In this document: positions 10,831 to 19,791 of the stretch, in pieces
How positions within the stretch are numbered: the first letter of the stretch is position 1
Layout: each line of letters opens with the position of its first letter
DNA from: Silene noctiflora
Taxonomy: Eukaryota > Streptophyta > Magnoliopsida > Caryophyllales > Caryophyllaceae
Direction: 5' to 3'
NCBI GenBank assembly: GCA_009801015.1
Contig: VHZZ01000571.1
Coordinates: 178,917-199,670, forward strand
DNA length: 20,754 nucleotides
Notes under the pieces: model-generated
Told to the model about the DNA's origin: nothing
What the model saw: the letters and a program-made list of their open reading frames with translations, nothing else
Databases searched by the model: none
Program-made: the position numbers and the translations under genes

Positions 10831-11060
10831 AAGACCGTAATAAGCGTGAAACCGGTCTAAACAACACAAATACCGGATTAGTAATGAACATTAATTAGCA
10901 TAGAGATATGTTTTCAATACTAATTTATGTTCCATACTAATCGGGTGTGTGTTGTTCAGACCCGTATGCGTATCACACCTAACTGTGTCAAATAAGAATT
11001 TGAATAATCAGGTATATGTGTTGTTTTAGACCAGTTTTACGCTTACAACCGTGTCAAATA
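10831..11060. mobile_element. Foldback MITE with a partly duplicated right arm
   Basis: The left arm (about 10831-10900) has GGTCTAAACAACAC and ACCGGATTAGTA. A right arm (about 10919-10980) contains the reverse complement of these (TACTAATCGGGT, GTGTTGTTCAGACC). The loop is about 20 bases. A second copy of the outer right arm follows at 11011-11055 and pairs better with the left arm. The sequence aaataagaatttg after each right arm is the reverse complement of the outer end of the MITE at 13002, so the two are probably the same family. It lies in the AMSH2 leader intron. Confidence 0.65.
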
Positions 11061-11116
11061 AGAATTTGTAAGGGTGCAGTTATCCCTTATCAATAAGGCC
11101 ATCTCCATTTTGCAAA

Positions 11117-11144
11117 TAAGAATTTGAATAATCAGGTATATCAC
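11117..11144 (+). repeat. Second copy of a 28-bp segment from the foldback element
   Basis: aaataagaatttgaataatc and the following ggtatat occur at both 10989-11016 and 11117-11144, 128 bp apart. A shorter variant lies at 11057-11069. These look like repeated end fragments of the neighbouring foldback element. Confidence 0.7.
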
Positions 11145-11502
11145 TCAACTAAAAGCATACAGTACTTTGTATTATCAATTAGTCTCTTGAAAAACGGTCT
11201 CACGTGCTCACATTAATATATTGCCACAGACAACCTTATGTAAGTACAATATCCACTCATATATATACTAATCATGCATCCGAAACTATGGGTGAGTCTC
11301 TTAATTACTTAACTATAAGAAAGCTAGCCTTTTTCAGGAAATAGGAAATTCAATCAAACAATATTAGCAGACCCAATATTCTTTATATAAAACAGGTTAT
11401 GATCAAATTGTGAAGAGGAAAATGGAAATACTATTGTATACCTGGAAGGGTGAAGATGAGTAATTAGCTGAGAAATGAAAAAGATTTCCTTTGAAATTGG
11501 GT

Positions 11503-11514
11503 TTAGTTTTGCAT
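11503..11514 (-). promoter_or_regulatory. Short upstream ORF in the putative AMSH2 leader exon
   Basis: ATGCAAAACTAA (Met-Gln-Asn-stop) lies in the inferred leader exon about 60 bases before its donor. If the leader exon is real, this minimal uORF could affect translation. It may be chance. Confidence 0.3.
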
Positions 11515-11562
11515 GCTTTGGTTAATAAAAACATGATTATTGAGATGGGTAATTTTCTTCAA

Positions 11563-11568
11563 TTTATA
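11563..11568 (-). promoter_or_regulatory. Candidate TATA box for the AMSH2-like gene
   Basis: The minus strand reads AATATAAATTG here, with TATAAA at 11568-11563. It lies about 30 bases upstream of the start of the inferred leader exon. The region is AT-rich, so position is the main support. Confidence 0.35.
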
Positions 11569-11574
11569 TTACCA

Positions 11575-12196
11575 CCTAATTTGGCTGTGGGAGAGTAAGA
11601 AAAGAAGGCATGGAAAACCAATTAACTGGGGCTATTAATGCACCATTTCTTACCTTCCCATGCTTCAACTCATTTACTCTGGAGATCTTTTTTTTGTGTG
11701 TGGGGATTTTTGTAAAATTAATTAGTTTGAAGATCGTGCTAATAATAATAGAAGAAATTCTATATTGTATTCCGAGTTTTTCGATTTTAACGGCGTAACC
11801 CTCAACTTTCTACATTAGTCCATAGTTTATACCATAACTTTATTGTTTGTCTTACCTAACTTAGTTTGTTAGTTGATTTACTAAATTGTCTATTTACTAT
11901 TTTAATTACATAACTTACTCATCTATCTATGTAGCCTACCGAGTTAACCGATAACCCACTCAATAGCATATAGATCTAATAACAAGCCGTGAAACCTCCG
12001 ATATCATCTGATGCTTCATAATAGATGTTTTTAATAGAAGTTTGAACTTATTAAAGCTAATTTCTGACGCGTTTTATAGAGGATGGTGATACGACACTAG
12101 TGAGTCTATATAGAGGTCGAAGTACAATTGTTTGAGAGATAAAGTTAATGGAGAGTCGAGGTCGGATGTAAAATAAATAAGAAGTATAGGGGTACA
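11575..12196. other. Intergenic spacer, AT-rich, no gene recognised
   Basis: Lies upstream of the AMSH2 promoter. The short open frame at 11610-11798 on the plus strand has no recognisable protein features. Nothing structured noted before the tandem repeat at 12197. Confidence 0.5.
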
Positions 12197-12270
12197 ATGT
12201 AGAATATAAAAACGTGAGGATACAATTTCAATTATGTAGAATATAAAAACATGAGGATACAGTTTCAATT
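12197..12270 (+). repeat. Two-copy tandem repeat, 37-bp unit
   Basis: The unit starting atgtagaatataaaaac is present at 12197-12233 and directly again at 12234-12270 with two differences (acgtg/acatg, caattt/cagttt). Confidence 0.85.
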
Positions 12271-12298
12271 TCAGTGCTACACCTAGACCTGGCAAAAG

Positions 12299-12700
12299 TA
12301 ACCCGACCCGAGACCCGAAATGACCCGAACTACATCACCCGAATGTGACTCGAAAACCCGAACAGACCCTACCCGACCCGAATATGACCCAAACTCTTGA
12401 CCCGTAACTAACCCAACCCGAAAATGACCCGGTTCTGAAACCACCCAACCCGAAAATGACCCAACAAAACATAACTCTAACTAAACCGAAAAGACTTGAA
12501 ATGACTTTTTCTCTTTTATTCATTGACCCGTAAATGACCCGACCCAAAAATAACCTAACCCGGTTACCCAAAACTGACCCGACGAACAAACCCGAAATAG
12601 ACCCGAAATCCGAAATGATCCGAGGCGACCCGAATTAACCTGAAATCAATGAAAGACCCGAACTGACCTGACCCAAACCCGACCCGTTGACCCGATTTGT
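12299..12700. repeat. Degenerate ACCCGA-type minisatellite
   Basis: About 400 bases made largely of gacccgaa, acccgacccg and aaatgacccg variants, dozens of copies without a fixed period. The minus strand is correspondingly GGGT-rich and gives a spurious open frame (12335-12589) of Gly/Val/Phe repeats, which I do not call a gene. Such tracts are common in plant intergenic DNA. Confidence 0.85.
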
Positions 12701-12709
12701 GAGGTCAAG

Positions 12710-12848
12710 CTACACCTGATTTTGGATCGGTTCTAATCAATTCATCTCTAATATTGGATCAAAATCCTGAACCCCTTGACGTCAAATTGTAGCCTACACC
12801 TGATTTTGGATCGGTTCTCATCAATTCATCTCTAATGTTGGATCAAAA
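12710..12848 (+). repeat. Duplicated 55-bp segment, period 84
   Basis: ctacacctgattttggatcg and the following ~35 bases occur at 12710-12764 and 12794-12848 with two differences. It directly follows the ACCCGA tract, and may be part of the same decayed repeat unit. Confidence 0.85.
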
Positions 12849-13001
12849 CCATTAACCTCTCGATATCGAATCATAGCTTGATCCCAACACACATGTTTTA
12901 AAAAATTGGGTACAACGTTAAAATCGTCAAATCTCGGTGTACTGAGTTCCATATAAATTTTCTTAAAAGGAACAAGTATTTCATGAATTTTTTAAAATTC
13001 A

Positions 13002-13172
13002 CAAATTCTTATTTAAGACGGCTACTATCCGTCTTAAACGGATGATGGCCTCTCACACAAATGCAAGTGGTTGGGAAATGAATATACCACTTGCCTCTCA
13101 CTTGCATTTGTGTGAGAGGGTTACTATCCGTCTTAAGCATAAGAGGGATAGTGGTCGTCTTAAGCAAGACTT
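13002..13172. mobile_element. Palindromic MITE with TTAAGACGG-type inverted ends
   Basis: The left arm begins caaattcttatttaagacgg and runs to caagtgg at about 13070. The right arm mirrors it: ccacttgc, then tttgtgtgagagg, then ctatccgtcttaag, ending cgtcttaagcaag. The inner arms (cctctcacacaaatgcaagtg at 13050 onward against 13100-13121) pair almost perfectly, so the element folds into a long hairpin. The right arm has an extra ccgtcttaag...cgtcttaag duplication. No protein is encoded. Confidence 0.75.
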
Positions 13173-13458
13173 TCTGTTTAAAATTTTATAGGAAGTATTG
13201 GTGATGTTGAATATGGCAAGGAGGCAAAAAAACAAAGAATAACATAACTCAATTTCGTTATGTTTTAGGAAAGACACCAATTCCACTTTAAGACCGTCTT
13301 AACTTACGTAACCATAGTCGCACACTCGTACAAACATACTCCAGTATACGACTATAACTAAAGCCTCGTATACTACCAAACAAACAATTCAACTCCTGAA
13401 ATACCGAAGGTTAGCTTAAAAAACAAATCAACGAAAACATCGACTGCTGGCAAGGTAT

Positions 13459-13464
13459 TTTATT
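13459..13464 (-). terminator. Candidate poly(A) signal of the OB-fold gene
   Basis: AATAAA on the minus strand (tttatt on plus), about 260 bases beyond the stop codon at 13725. The interval would be a 3' UTR of ordinary plant length. Confidence 0.4.
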
Positions 13465-13724
13465 CATCTTAATTTAAAATACACGAACACGCTCTGATCT
13501 GATTCAAGTACATTTACTTTGAATGAGTACTTTGCTCTCAATAGCCGATTGTTTCGAGTTTTAACCTCCTGAACTGTGGCTTTCAGATCCTTCTCAAACA
13601 AGGGAGGGTTAGGGTTCCCCAAGCAACTCTATTTTTGTGTGGTATCCTCATTTTCCTCTTTTCTTTTTCTTCTAAATCGTAAATTAAGAGAGACTGAAGA
13701 GCAGATTCGCCCTGGGGTTGAAAA

Positions 13725-16700
13725 TCACCCTTCGACAACGTTCACAAGTTCATACTCAATCAGAGAGAGGTTGTTATCTTCCTTGACTGAAAACTCTGCG
13801 GGACTCGCCTCCTCGATACGACCCCATTTATCCACAGCAAGCCTCATTGATCCTTTGAACATGTCAATTTTTGAATTCCTCAGAGTAACTGTACTCCCTT
13901 TTATCATCTTATCCACTGTATGAACAAAAGCATCCCAATTTGTTAACACACATCTCTTCGTTTATAATCCATTCATGCGAATCACAGTAATGGCCATGTG
14001 GAGTAGTTTCATGATATTGCACATAATAAGAATATTTAGGCTTTGTTTGGTAAATGACATATTGGCCAAATTTCAGCAAATTGGAAAGGTTTAGCATGTT
14101 TGACTTACGAATATGCTAATTAGAGCGTTTGGTTAATGACATATTGAAATAGTATATTGGGGTCCAATATGCTATTTTGCAATATGTTCCGAGTGGCGGA
14201 TGCAGGAATTTAGTCTAAGGAGGGCACAAAAAAATCCAACGCAATATTTTCCATCATAATTTTTTTTATTCTTCTGTTTTGAATGTTTTTCCCCTAAAAC
14301 TAATATTGTAGAAAGTAAAAATGGAAAAATAATTGATTTGACTAGTTTTTTTATCTAATAAATGATACTCCGTATTCTATTTTGAATTAAATAAATGTAT
14401 ATTTACGATAAGGAAAATGAGATGGCGCCACCTGGTAACACTCAATTTGAGCGCCACCGAGGATATTATCGTAAATTTGTCAGTTATTTTGCTTTCCCTC
14501 CATCTAAATTTGAAATTCGAACTAAATAGTGTTAAGGGTAGCATAGGAAGTTAACATTATTAATTAGATGTAGCAATAATGATAACTATATATTAAAAAA
14601 AAAAATCTCAAAGATATTGGCGTTTTTCGTAGAACAACATTCAACAATTCAGCATCATTGAATCAAGAGTGTATAGGCTGCAAAAAATAATTCCAAACCC
14701 CCATAGAAACAATTCTGACCTTTGGCGGAATGGTACCTTGGTGCAATGGGGGTAAGGTGTACACGGGTTCTAGACTCCTTTACAACAATTTTTGTTATTT
14801 TTTTTTAAAAAATTTGTTTTAGTTAGAATTTGAATATTAAATATGTCATTTTGTGAATTAAAGTGGTTGAAACAAACATTTTTATTGGACCGTCTTGTTA
14901 TATTATAAATTAAGACTATAACAATGGTAAAGTATACCCTTATCTTATTCTCTTGGGCTCCATTTATGTAGGTGATTTGTTTACATTTTTTTATTTTTTT
15001 TTAGCGGTATTTAATCAAAGGTAAACAAATTAACGGGACGGAGGGATTAATTACGTCCCGTTCATTTATTTACGTTTTATGTTCATGATTGAGATTAAGC
15101 GAGTAAAATGACTTGGACGGAGGGAGTAGTAGTAAAAATTAAACAAATCGCGACAACTTTACAAGTTAAAACGGTCATTTTTGGCATACCATGTAAGCAT
15201 CACCGGTAGCAGTTGAATATCTAATACTCCGAGCAAACTAAATTCAATCAACCAATTTTAAATTTTGAGAAAGAGAATTGAAGTAAAAAAAAGGCATAGA
15301 ATAATCACGTATTGAACTTTGAGAACCATAGATGAACATAAATGAAGAAACGTATTATGTTGTAGATAATTTTATGTAATTTATTGTTAATATTATTCAA
15401 ATTTGCTTTAGTTAAGAGTTTGATTTAGTTGAATACCTATTAGATAATGTAAAATTACATAACTATCCTTATATATTTGGCGTAAAAACGAAAACCAACA
15501 ACTTATTTTCTTATTTTTCATTTTTTTAATTATGGTGGCGCCGATATTCAGCGCCACCGGGAGGCTCTCTATCGCCATCCTTAAGTTAATGATAATTGAT
15601 TTGTCTTATGAAAGGATATATATTCGTAATTTATTTTCGTAGTACGTGTTTTACTCAATTTAGTACATTTTACGCAATAATTTCCATTTACACACCCTTG
15701 GAAAAATAATCACAAACCTAATTCTCTAAATTGTTCCACCATACAGCCATTCAAATTAAACAAATTTCTTTCATTATGGATCAAAATTTGGATGTATAAC
15801 ATATATTTGTTTCATTATTTGCAAATAATTGAACAAATTAGTGTTTTGTTTTATTTTATTTTGATATTTTTTATTTAGGCTTTGAATTAGGGGTTTTATT
15901 TGGTAGTTTTCTCATCNTCGGTGGCGGAGCGGTTGGAGGTCCATCGTCTAGGTGGTATGGCGGCGTGTCTAGGAGGTCGGATAATGTGTGTAGGCGGTCG
16001 TTGAGGCGGCGCAGTTACTGGACAGCGGAAGGGTGTCGGATTTTGCGATGATGGAAAGGCTGGTACTACAAGGGCGTCTGGCTTGGCGTGGTGGCTGGTC
16101 AGACGGTCTGCCAACGAAGATCCGACGATGGGGTTGGTGGATGGTGGTGGTGTTTGAGGTGGTTGTATTTGGTGGTGGGGTAAATGGTGGTATGTTGGTG
16201 TACTGCGTTTTTGATAGTTCAGTTTTCCTTTTTTTTTTTTTTTTTGATGTAGTACATCGGTGTACATAAGAGGAAGAAATGAGAGGGGTAGAATGGTCAT
16301 AAGTGTACTCTAATGAGTAAAATGTGTACTGCGAAAATCAACACCCTATATATTATATACTCGTACTTATATGCATAATAAAGATAAGTGGCTCAATGGT
16401 TGGGAAGTAACTATATTTCATTGAGGTTTGTCTCGAGTCACAAAAAAATCATTTATGAAAGGATATATATTATAAACTCGTACTTATATGCATAATAAAG
16501 ATAAGTGGCTCAATGGTTGGGAAGTAACTATATTTCATTGAGGTCTGTCTCAAGTCACAAAAAAAATCATTTAACAATAAATGTTATACCAGGAATCGAA
16601 CCTCGGAGCACACACCAACACATAGAAACCTTTACCAACTGAGCCACACTAAGTTACTACATAGGAGGCATCCTAAAAAAAAAATTATTTCCAAACTTTT

Positions 16701-18397
16701 ATGGTGGGCACCTGCCCACCCGGGCCCACCCCCTAAATCCGCCCATGTATGCTCCTCCTACAAGCATATTAGGTTAGCGGATTAGAAAAATAAAAAATTG
16801 TGTTCTTTACCCCTTAAAAAATACTAACCTTCCTTTTATATATTTAATAAATAATTTGTTCATGTCTTTATTTGTCATTTTATAAAGGATCTAAACAATC
16901 TGCTAATATAAAACTGTCAATTACCAAACACCTCTAAAACAATTCTGCTAAATAAATATGCTAGTCAAACCTCCTAAATTATTCTGCTAGTCAATTCTGC
17001 TTTCTAAATCTGCTTATGCCAATATTAATCCGCTGTTTACCAAACAGTGCCTTAATCTCAACTTCTAAACCTAAACCCTTATGGCGTTTCTTTTTCCCAT
17101 ACTCTCAAAGATGTTCCAAAGCAAAAAGCAAAAAGCAAAAACAATTAATGAAACTAAACTTCCCAATGACCACAAATTAATAACTAGGAAATCCGCGTCA
17201 ACAGAATCAAAGCACTGGGTGATAGAAAAAAAGACCAAAAATATCAAAATCAAATGTGAGTTTTGGATCCTTGGAGTCAACTAACCATTCATAGCCATGG
17301 AAGTTGTAAGGTTATGACTAAAAGATATATAGAGTAGTATGAAACGGGAAAATACAATCAACCAGCAAATAATAATACACTCTGAACGTGCCTTAATTAG
17401 ACAATTCATCAAACCAATTATACTTTCTTTATAAATGAACTAAGTTGTTTTTAACAAGTAAGAAAGCAGGATCTTAGGGGTCATTTGTTTCATTGTAGGA
17501 CTTGGATTCTTGGAATGCTATAGTAAAGCTATTTCACATCATTTTTCCACTTCCCAGAAATCGCAAAAACATGTTTAGTTGAATATACAAAATAAAATTC
17601 ATGTAGAAATTCCTACTTACCTAGGTAAGCAACATCCTCTACTTTGGAGAAATTCGATTCCCTAACAAGTTCCAATTCATGTGTTTTAGGACAACTAAAC
17701 AGCCTACCTTTTTTTTGTAATATTCTACTCCCTGCGTCCACGTTACCTTTGTTTTTGACACAGAGACCAAGCAGAGATGAGGAAACCATTTGTAATTGTT
17801 ATTAATTTGATGACAAGTGGATAATAATGGATGTGGAAGATCAAATTAGGCATTAGAAACATTCCTAAAATAAAAAGGCAAAAAAAATGAATGAAACCGA
17901 AAAATGGAATAGGTAAACAAACGACGGGGACGGATGCAGTAATATGTATTATAAAGATAAAATTATGGGACCTAAATCAAAGCAATGTCTTCTATTCTCT
18001 ATAATTTTTGCTATGATAACTTTAATTATTAACAGATCAGAAACTTGAAATTCTTGAACAAATAGAAGAAGGTGAAAATCAGCCCACATAATCCCCCTCC
18101 CCACCCAAATAGAAAAACCTGTCACTTTGCAGAGAGGGTTGTTAACAGATCAGACTCATGATTTAGAAGCTCACCTTGATCATTCCTAGCCGTAAATACT
18201 ATGATTCCAGTCTCATCTCCAACCAAACATTCAGCAAGTCGCATTTGGCGTAATTGTTGTCCATCAGGCCTGCCTCTCTGCATTACTAACTTTGCATCAA
18301 CAACCTTGACCACAAGATTATGGCCACTAGTACCAGGCCGTAGCTGCTCAACTTTGGAGAATACTGGCTTCCTCATCCCTTCTTTTGAATCAGCCAT
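13725..18397 (-). CDS. OB-fold nucleic-acid-binding protein, At4g28440-like, two coding exons
   Basis: Exon 1 is 18397-18175 and exon 2 is 13915-13725, on the minus strand, giving 414 nt and 137 residues. The donor is CAAG|GTGAGC and the acceptor CATACAG|TGG; the split codon gives Val75 and reads ARNDQ-VDKMIKGSTV. The product runs from MADSKEGMRKPVF through LRPGTSGHNLVVKVV, AECLVGDETGIIVFTARND, TLRNSKIDMFKGSMRLAVDKW and KEDNNLSLIEYELVNVVEG. This matches, from memory, the small plant At4g28440-like family (about 140-153 aa), a single OB-fold resembling the SOSS-B/RPA type of single-strand binders. The precise role is not established. The frame is intact and the signature blocks are conserved, so it is probably functional. 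The intron of 4259 bp is far longer than usual for plants, almost entirely because of nested transposons. Confidence 0.92.
14423..14456. repeat. GC-rich hairpin 1 (TGGCGC / GCGCCA)
   Basis: tggcgc at 14423-14428 pairs with gcgcca at 14451-14456. It is followed by ccgagg. A similar hairpin lies at 15534-15558; both stand out in very AT-rich sequence. Confidence 0.6.
14724..14812 (+). mobile_element. SINE-like fragment with tRNA-like boxes
   Basis: ggtaccttggtgcaatgggg resembles a Pol III A box region, and GGGTTCTAGACTCC at 14764-14777 resembles a B box (GGTTCRANNCC). It ends in a T-rich stretch. No target duplication was identified, so this is tentative. Confidence 0.4.
14950..15126. mobile_element. 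Two abutting Stowaway-type MITEs
   Basis: The first has a right end gggacggaggga at 15035-15046 with a worn left partner near 14950 (cttgggctccatttatgtag), and both arms contain a tttgtttac motif. The second runs from about 15053 (acgtcccgttcatttatt) to ggacggagggag at 15115-15126, followed by TA. CTCCCTCCGTCC is the standard Stowaway end in plants. Confidence 0.6.
15534..15558. repeat. GC-rich hairpin 2 (GGTGGCGC / GCGCCACC)
   Basis: ggtggcgc at 15534-15541 and gcgccacc at 15551-15558 form a perfect 8-bp stem with a 9-base loop. The following gggagg matches the context of hairpin 1 (AGCGCCACCG in both), 1.1 kb away in direct orientation. Confidence 0.65.
15905..16260. other. G-rich, C-poor block with a poly(T) run
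   Basis: From 15917 the plus strand turns sharply G-rich (repeated ggcgg, ggtgg, gggtgg) for about 300 bases and then meets a T run at 16229-16245. Open frames on both strands here are low-complexity (Pro/His-rich on minus, Val/Gly-rich on plus) and have no start or motif I trust. It could be a captured fragment of a GC-rich gene or a retroposed piece with poly(A) on the minus strand. One N is present at 15917. Confidence 0.4.
16347..16580 (+). repeat. Two-copy tandem duplication, 117-bp unit
   Basis: The unit containing ctcgtacttatatgcataat, then aagtggctcaatggttggg, then ttcattgaggt, repeats with period 117 (ctcgtac at 16360 and 16477). Copies differ at only a few bases, so the duplication is fairly young. 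Each copy contains a tRNA A-box-like tggctcaatggttggga and a weak B-box-like tttgtctcgagtc. Confidence 0.85.
16572..16655 (-). mobile_element. tRNA-derived SINE head
   Basis: On the minus strand, GTGTGGCTCAGTTGGTAAAG (A box) is followed by GAGGTTCGATTCC (B box, about 16602-16590) and TGGTATAAC. Both boxes fit Pol III consensus, and the spacing is tRNA-like. It does not fold into a full tRNA with an acceptor stem I can see, so it is called a SINE rather than a tRNA gene. The adjacent tandem copies may be its body. Confidence 0.6.
17728..17939. mobile_element. Stowaway MITE, 212 bp
   Basis: The left end is CTCCCTGCGTCCACGTTACC and the right end (reverse complement) CTGCATCCGTCCCCGTCG, with further inverted pairing at tttgttt/aaacaaa. 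TA dinucleotides flank it at 17726-17727 and 17940-17941. Size, ends and TA duplication fit Tc1/mariner Stowaway. It lies in the OB-fold gene intron. Confidence 0.8.
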
Positions 18398-19140
18398 TTA
18401 ATTGACGCCTTTAAGAACAATGAAAAATCGAAAAGTTAAGGCAGTCTTCTTGCTAAAGAGGAACATTCATAAATTCTTAATCCCCTCGAGCTCAGTTAGA
18501 TGGGTTAATTGCTATCAAGGTTTAATTAATGGCTTTTCATGTAAAATAACCTCCGTTAGGGTATGCTTGGAATGGGGATAAGTGGATAACTATTACAACG
18601 TTAGTTGCCTTCGTTTCGAGTTCCATTACCCCAAATCCCTTGGCCAACCAAAACATGACAGGCGATTCGTCAATCACAAATTCGCAATCAAACACAGCAA
18701 TAGAACAAATGAAGGCTTTTGGTGAAAAATAATGGATCATAATAGCTTCCACTTTAAAAGAAATTGTAAGTGAAACCAAGTTCTCATGAATGAACATCAA
18801 TGTCAATAATAACAATCTTATTATAATCTTGACAGATATAGATAACAAAAACTATGATGATCCATCAGATTACCGTTGTGAAATCCGCAAATTCTTGTCA
18901 AAATTCATTCACAAAAAATGGATGTCAAGGCATTATATTTCACATAATTCAATCAATCAATTACAAAACAAAATTATAGCAAAATGGAATTGAGGAAAGA
19001 ATCATACCGAATTAATGAGGATCGAAAAGATGTGTGAGAGTAAATGGGTGTTTTTGAAAAGTCAGCAATTGTAACTTGTAGACTTGTAGTTGTGTTTTTG
19101 GTTTTACAGTAATGAGAATGAGAATCAGATTGATTGTACG
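18398..19140 (-). other. 5' leader of the OB-fold gene with a probable leader intron
   Basis: A CT/AC-rich, plant-UTR-like stretch (about 19140-19008) ends at a donor TTCG|GTATGA. An acceptor TTCTTAAAG|GCG lies at 18410/18409, ten bases before the ATG at 18397. The inferred intron is 19007-18409 (599 bp). The ATG is preceded by CAATTAA. Open frames at 18537-18848 (minus) and 18790-18993 (plus) fall in this intron and show no protein features. Leader splicing is inferred. Confidence 0.45.
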
Positions 19141-19590
19141 CCATTCATATTTTTCTTGTTTTTACTACAGGCCGTTGATCTTTGTTTCGTAAATCAGGTT
19201 TTTCCTTAAACACACTACATTCAGGCCTTTCATATTCATCCTGGGCTAGGCCCATTTTTGGGATCCACCTCCAGCTCCACCTCTTTCTGTTCCGTTCGGT
19301 TCAACTTACTCTACTTTATTCAGCTCAATTCAGTCTAGTTTCAGTTCAAACGTTCAACACAACTCCATTAACTTTAACTCTACTCATCTTAAACTTAATA
19401 ATTTTATTCAATATTATTATTAATTATTAAAATCAATAGTTAATATAAATTTAAATATTACGCCCTTTATTTATTTTTTTGAATTAGCTTCATTGGCCTA
19501 TTTTTTGTGAGTAGAACAGTAAATTCATGGGACTAATTTAAAATATTAAAGAGAGTATTTGTAAAACTCGGTCAATGGAAGTTAATTGGC
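19141..19590. other. Upstream spacer with a worn TTCAG-type tract
   Basis: Contains degenerate ttcggttcaa, ttcagctcaattcag and tttcagttcaa units (19287-19350), then AT-rich sequence with an attattattaattatt run near 19415. It would include the upstream promoter of the OB-fold gene; no TATA box could be fixed. Confidence 0.45.
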
Positions 19591-19760
19591 GATCCAAGTG
19601 CACGTGCTTTTCTGAGAAATAATAAAAAGTAAGTTTGTTTGTTCAATTTGGCATTACTACCACGATTCGCCATGTTGGTAATGCTTCTCAATTATCCGGG
19701 AAAGTCTAGTTAAGACTTTTGGGTTTAATGGGGGTAGTACAAAGTGGAATCAAAGCGATG
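19591..19760 (+). mobile_element. LTR 3' part followed by a primer-binding-like site (gypsy-type fossil)
   Basis: The sequence resembles the tail of a plant gypsy LTR (agtctagttaagactttt, then a GGG...GTACA end near 19743), followed by AAGTGGAATCAAAGC, which resembles the tRNA-Met primer-binding site. Left boundary is uncertain. The element looks old and broken; number of breaks cannot be given. Confidence 0.5.
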
Positions 19761-19791
19761 ATCCTAAAACTTGAAATAGAATAAGCCTGTG

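Larger units (their letters stand above)
9635..11535 (-). other. Probable 5' UTR of the AMSH2-like gene with a 1.8 kb leader intron
   Basis: The first coding exon is preceded by an acceptor TTTTGTAG at 9653-9646, leaving an 11-base leader before the ATG. A good donor CCAG|GTATAC lies at 11442/11441, ending a CT-rich stretch typical of a plant leader exon (about 11535-11442), below a TATA box. The inferred intron is 11441-9646. It contains a 76-bp-period direct repeat (10481-10589), a foldback element (10831-11060) and a 94-codon minus-strand open frame (10298-10014) that might be an extra exon. Splicing of this leader is inferred. Confidence 0.5.
14191..16747. mobile_element. hAT-like nonautonomous element nested in the Harbinger-like MITE
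   Basis: The left end is GAGTGGCGGATGCAGG and the right end (reverse complement) CATGGGCGGATTTAGG. They are flanked by tatgttcc (14183-14190) and tatgctcc (16748-16755), an 8-bp duplication with one difference. The GTGGCGGAT-type terminus and 8-bp duplication fit hAT. No transposase frame is visible in 2.56 kb. It holds two SINE-like pieces, a Stowaway pair, GC-rich hairpins, a G-rich block and a 117-bp tandem duplication. Superfamily call is moderate because the outermost bases are not the classic CA...TG form. Confidence 0.6.
14039..17051. mobile_element. PIF/Harbinger (Tourist-like) element interrupted by a hAT-like element
   Basis: The ends are inverted: left GGCTTTGTTTGGTAAA and right (reverse complement) GGCACTGTTTGGTAAA. 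They are flanked by TTA at 14036-14038 and TTA at 17052-17054, the target duplication typical of this superfamily. After removing the inner insertion only about 456 bases remain, so it was a MITE without a transposase. Both subterminal parts carry repeated catattgg/ctgcta-like motifs. It sits in the OB-fold gene intron. Confidence 0.75.
13916..18174 (-). other. 4.26 kb intron of the OB-fold gene
   Basis: Bounded by GTGAGC at 18174 and ACAG at 13916. About 3.0 kb is a Harbinger-like element carrying a hAT-like element and its own insertions; another 212 bp is a Stowaway MITE. The remaining sequence (13916-14035, 17055-17727, 17940-18174) is plain AT-rich intron. Paired open frames near 17071-17284 on both strands have no protein features. 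Confidence 0.85.

Noticed and set aside
12335-12589. 84-codon minus-strand open frame
   Set aside because: It is the translation of the ACCCGA-type minisatellite, with repetitive Gly/Val/Phe content.
13576-13923. 115-codon plus-strand open frame
   Set aside because: Antisense to exon 2 and the 3' UTR of the OB-fold gene; no protein features of its own.
15896-16300. 134-codon minus-strand open frame rich in Pro and His
   Set aside because: Low complexity, spans a T run and an N, and has no recognisable domain or splice context.
16590-16650. Possible tRNA gene on the minus strand
   Set aside because: A and B boxes are present but no acceptor or anticodon stem could be folded; a SINE head fits better.
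18201-18401. 66-codon plus-strand open frame
   Set aside because: Antisense shadow of exon 1 of the OB-fold gene.
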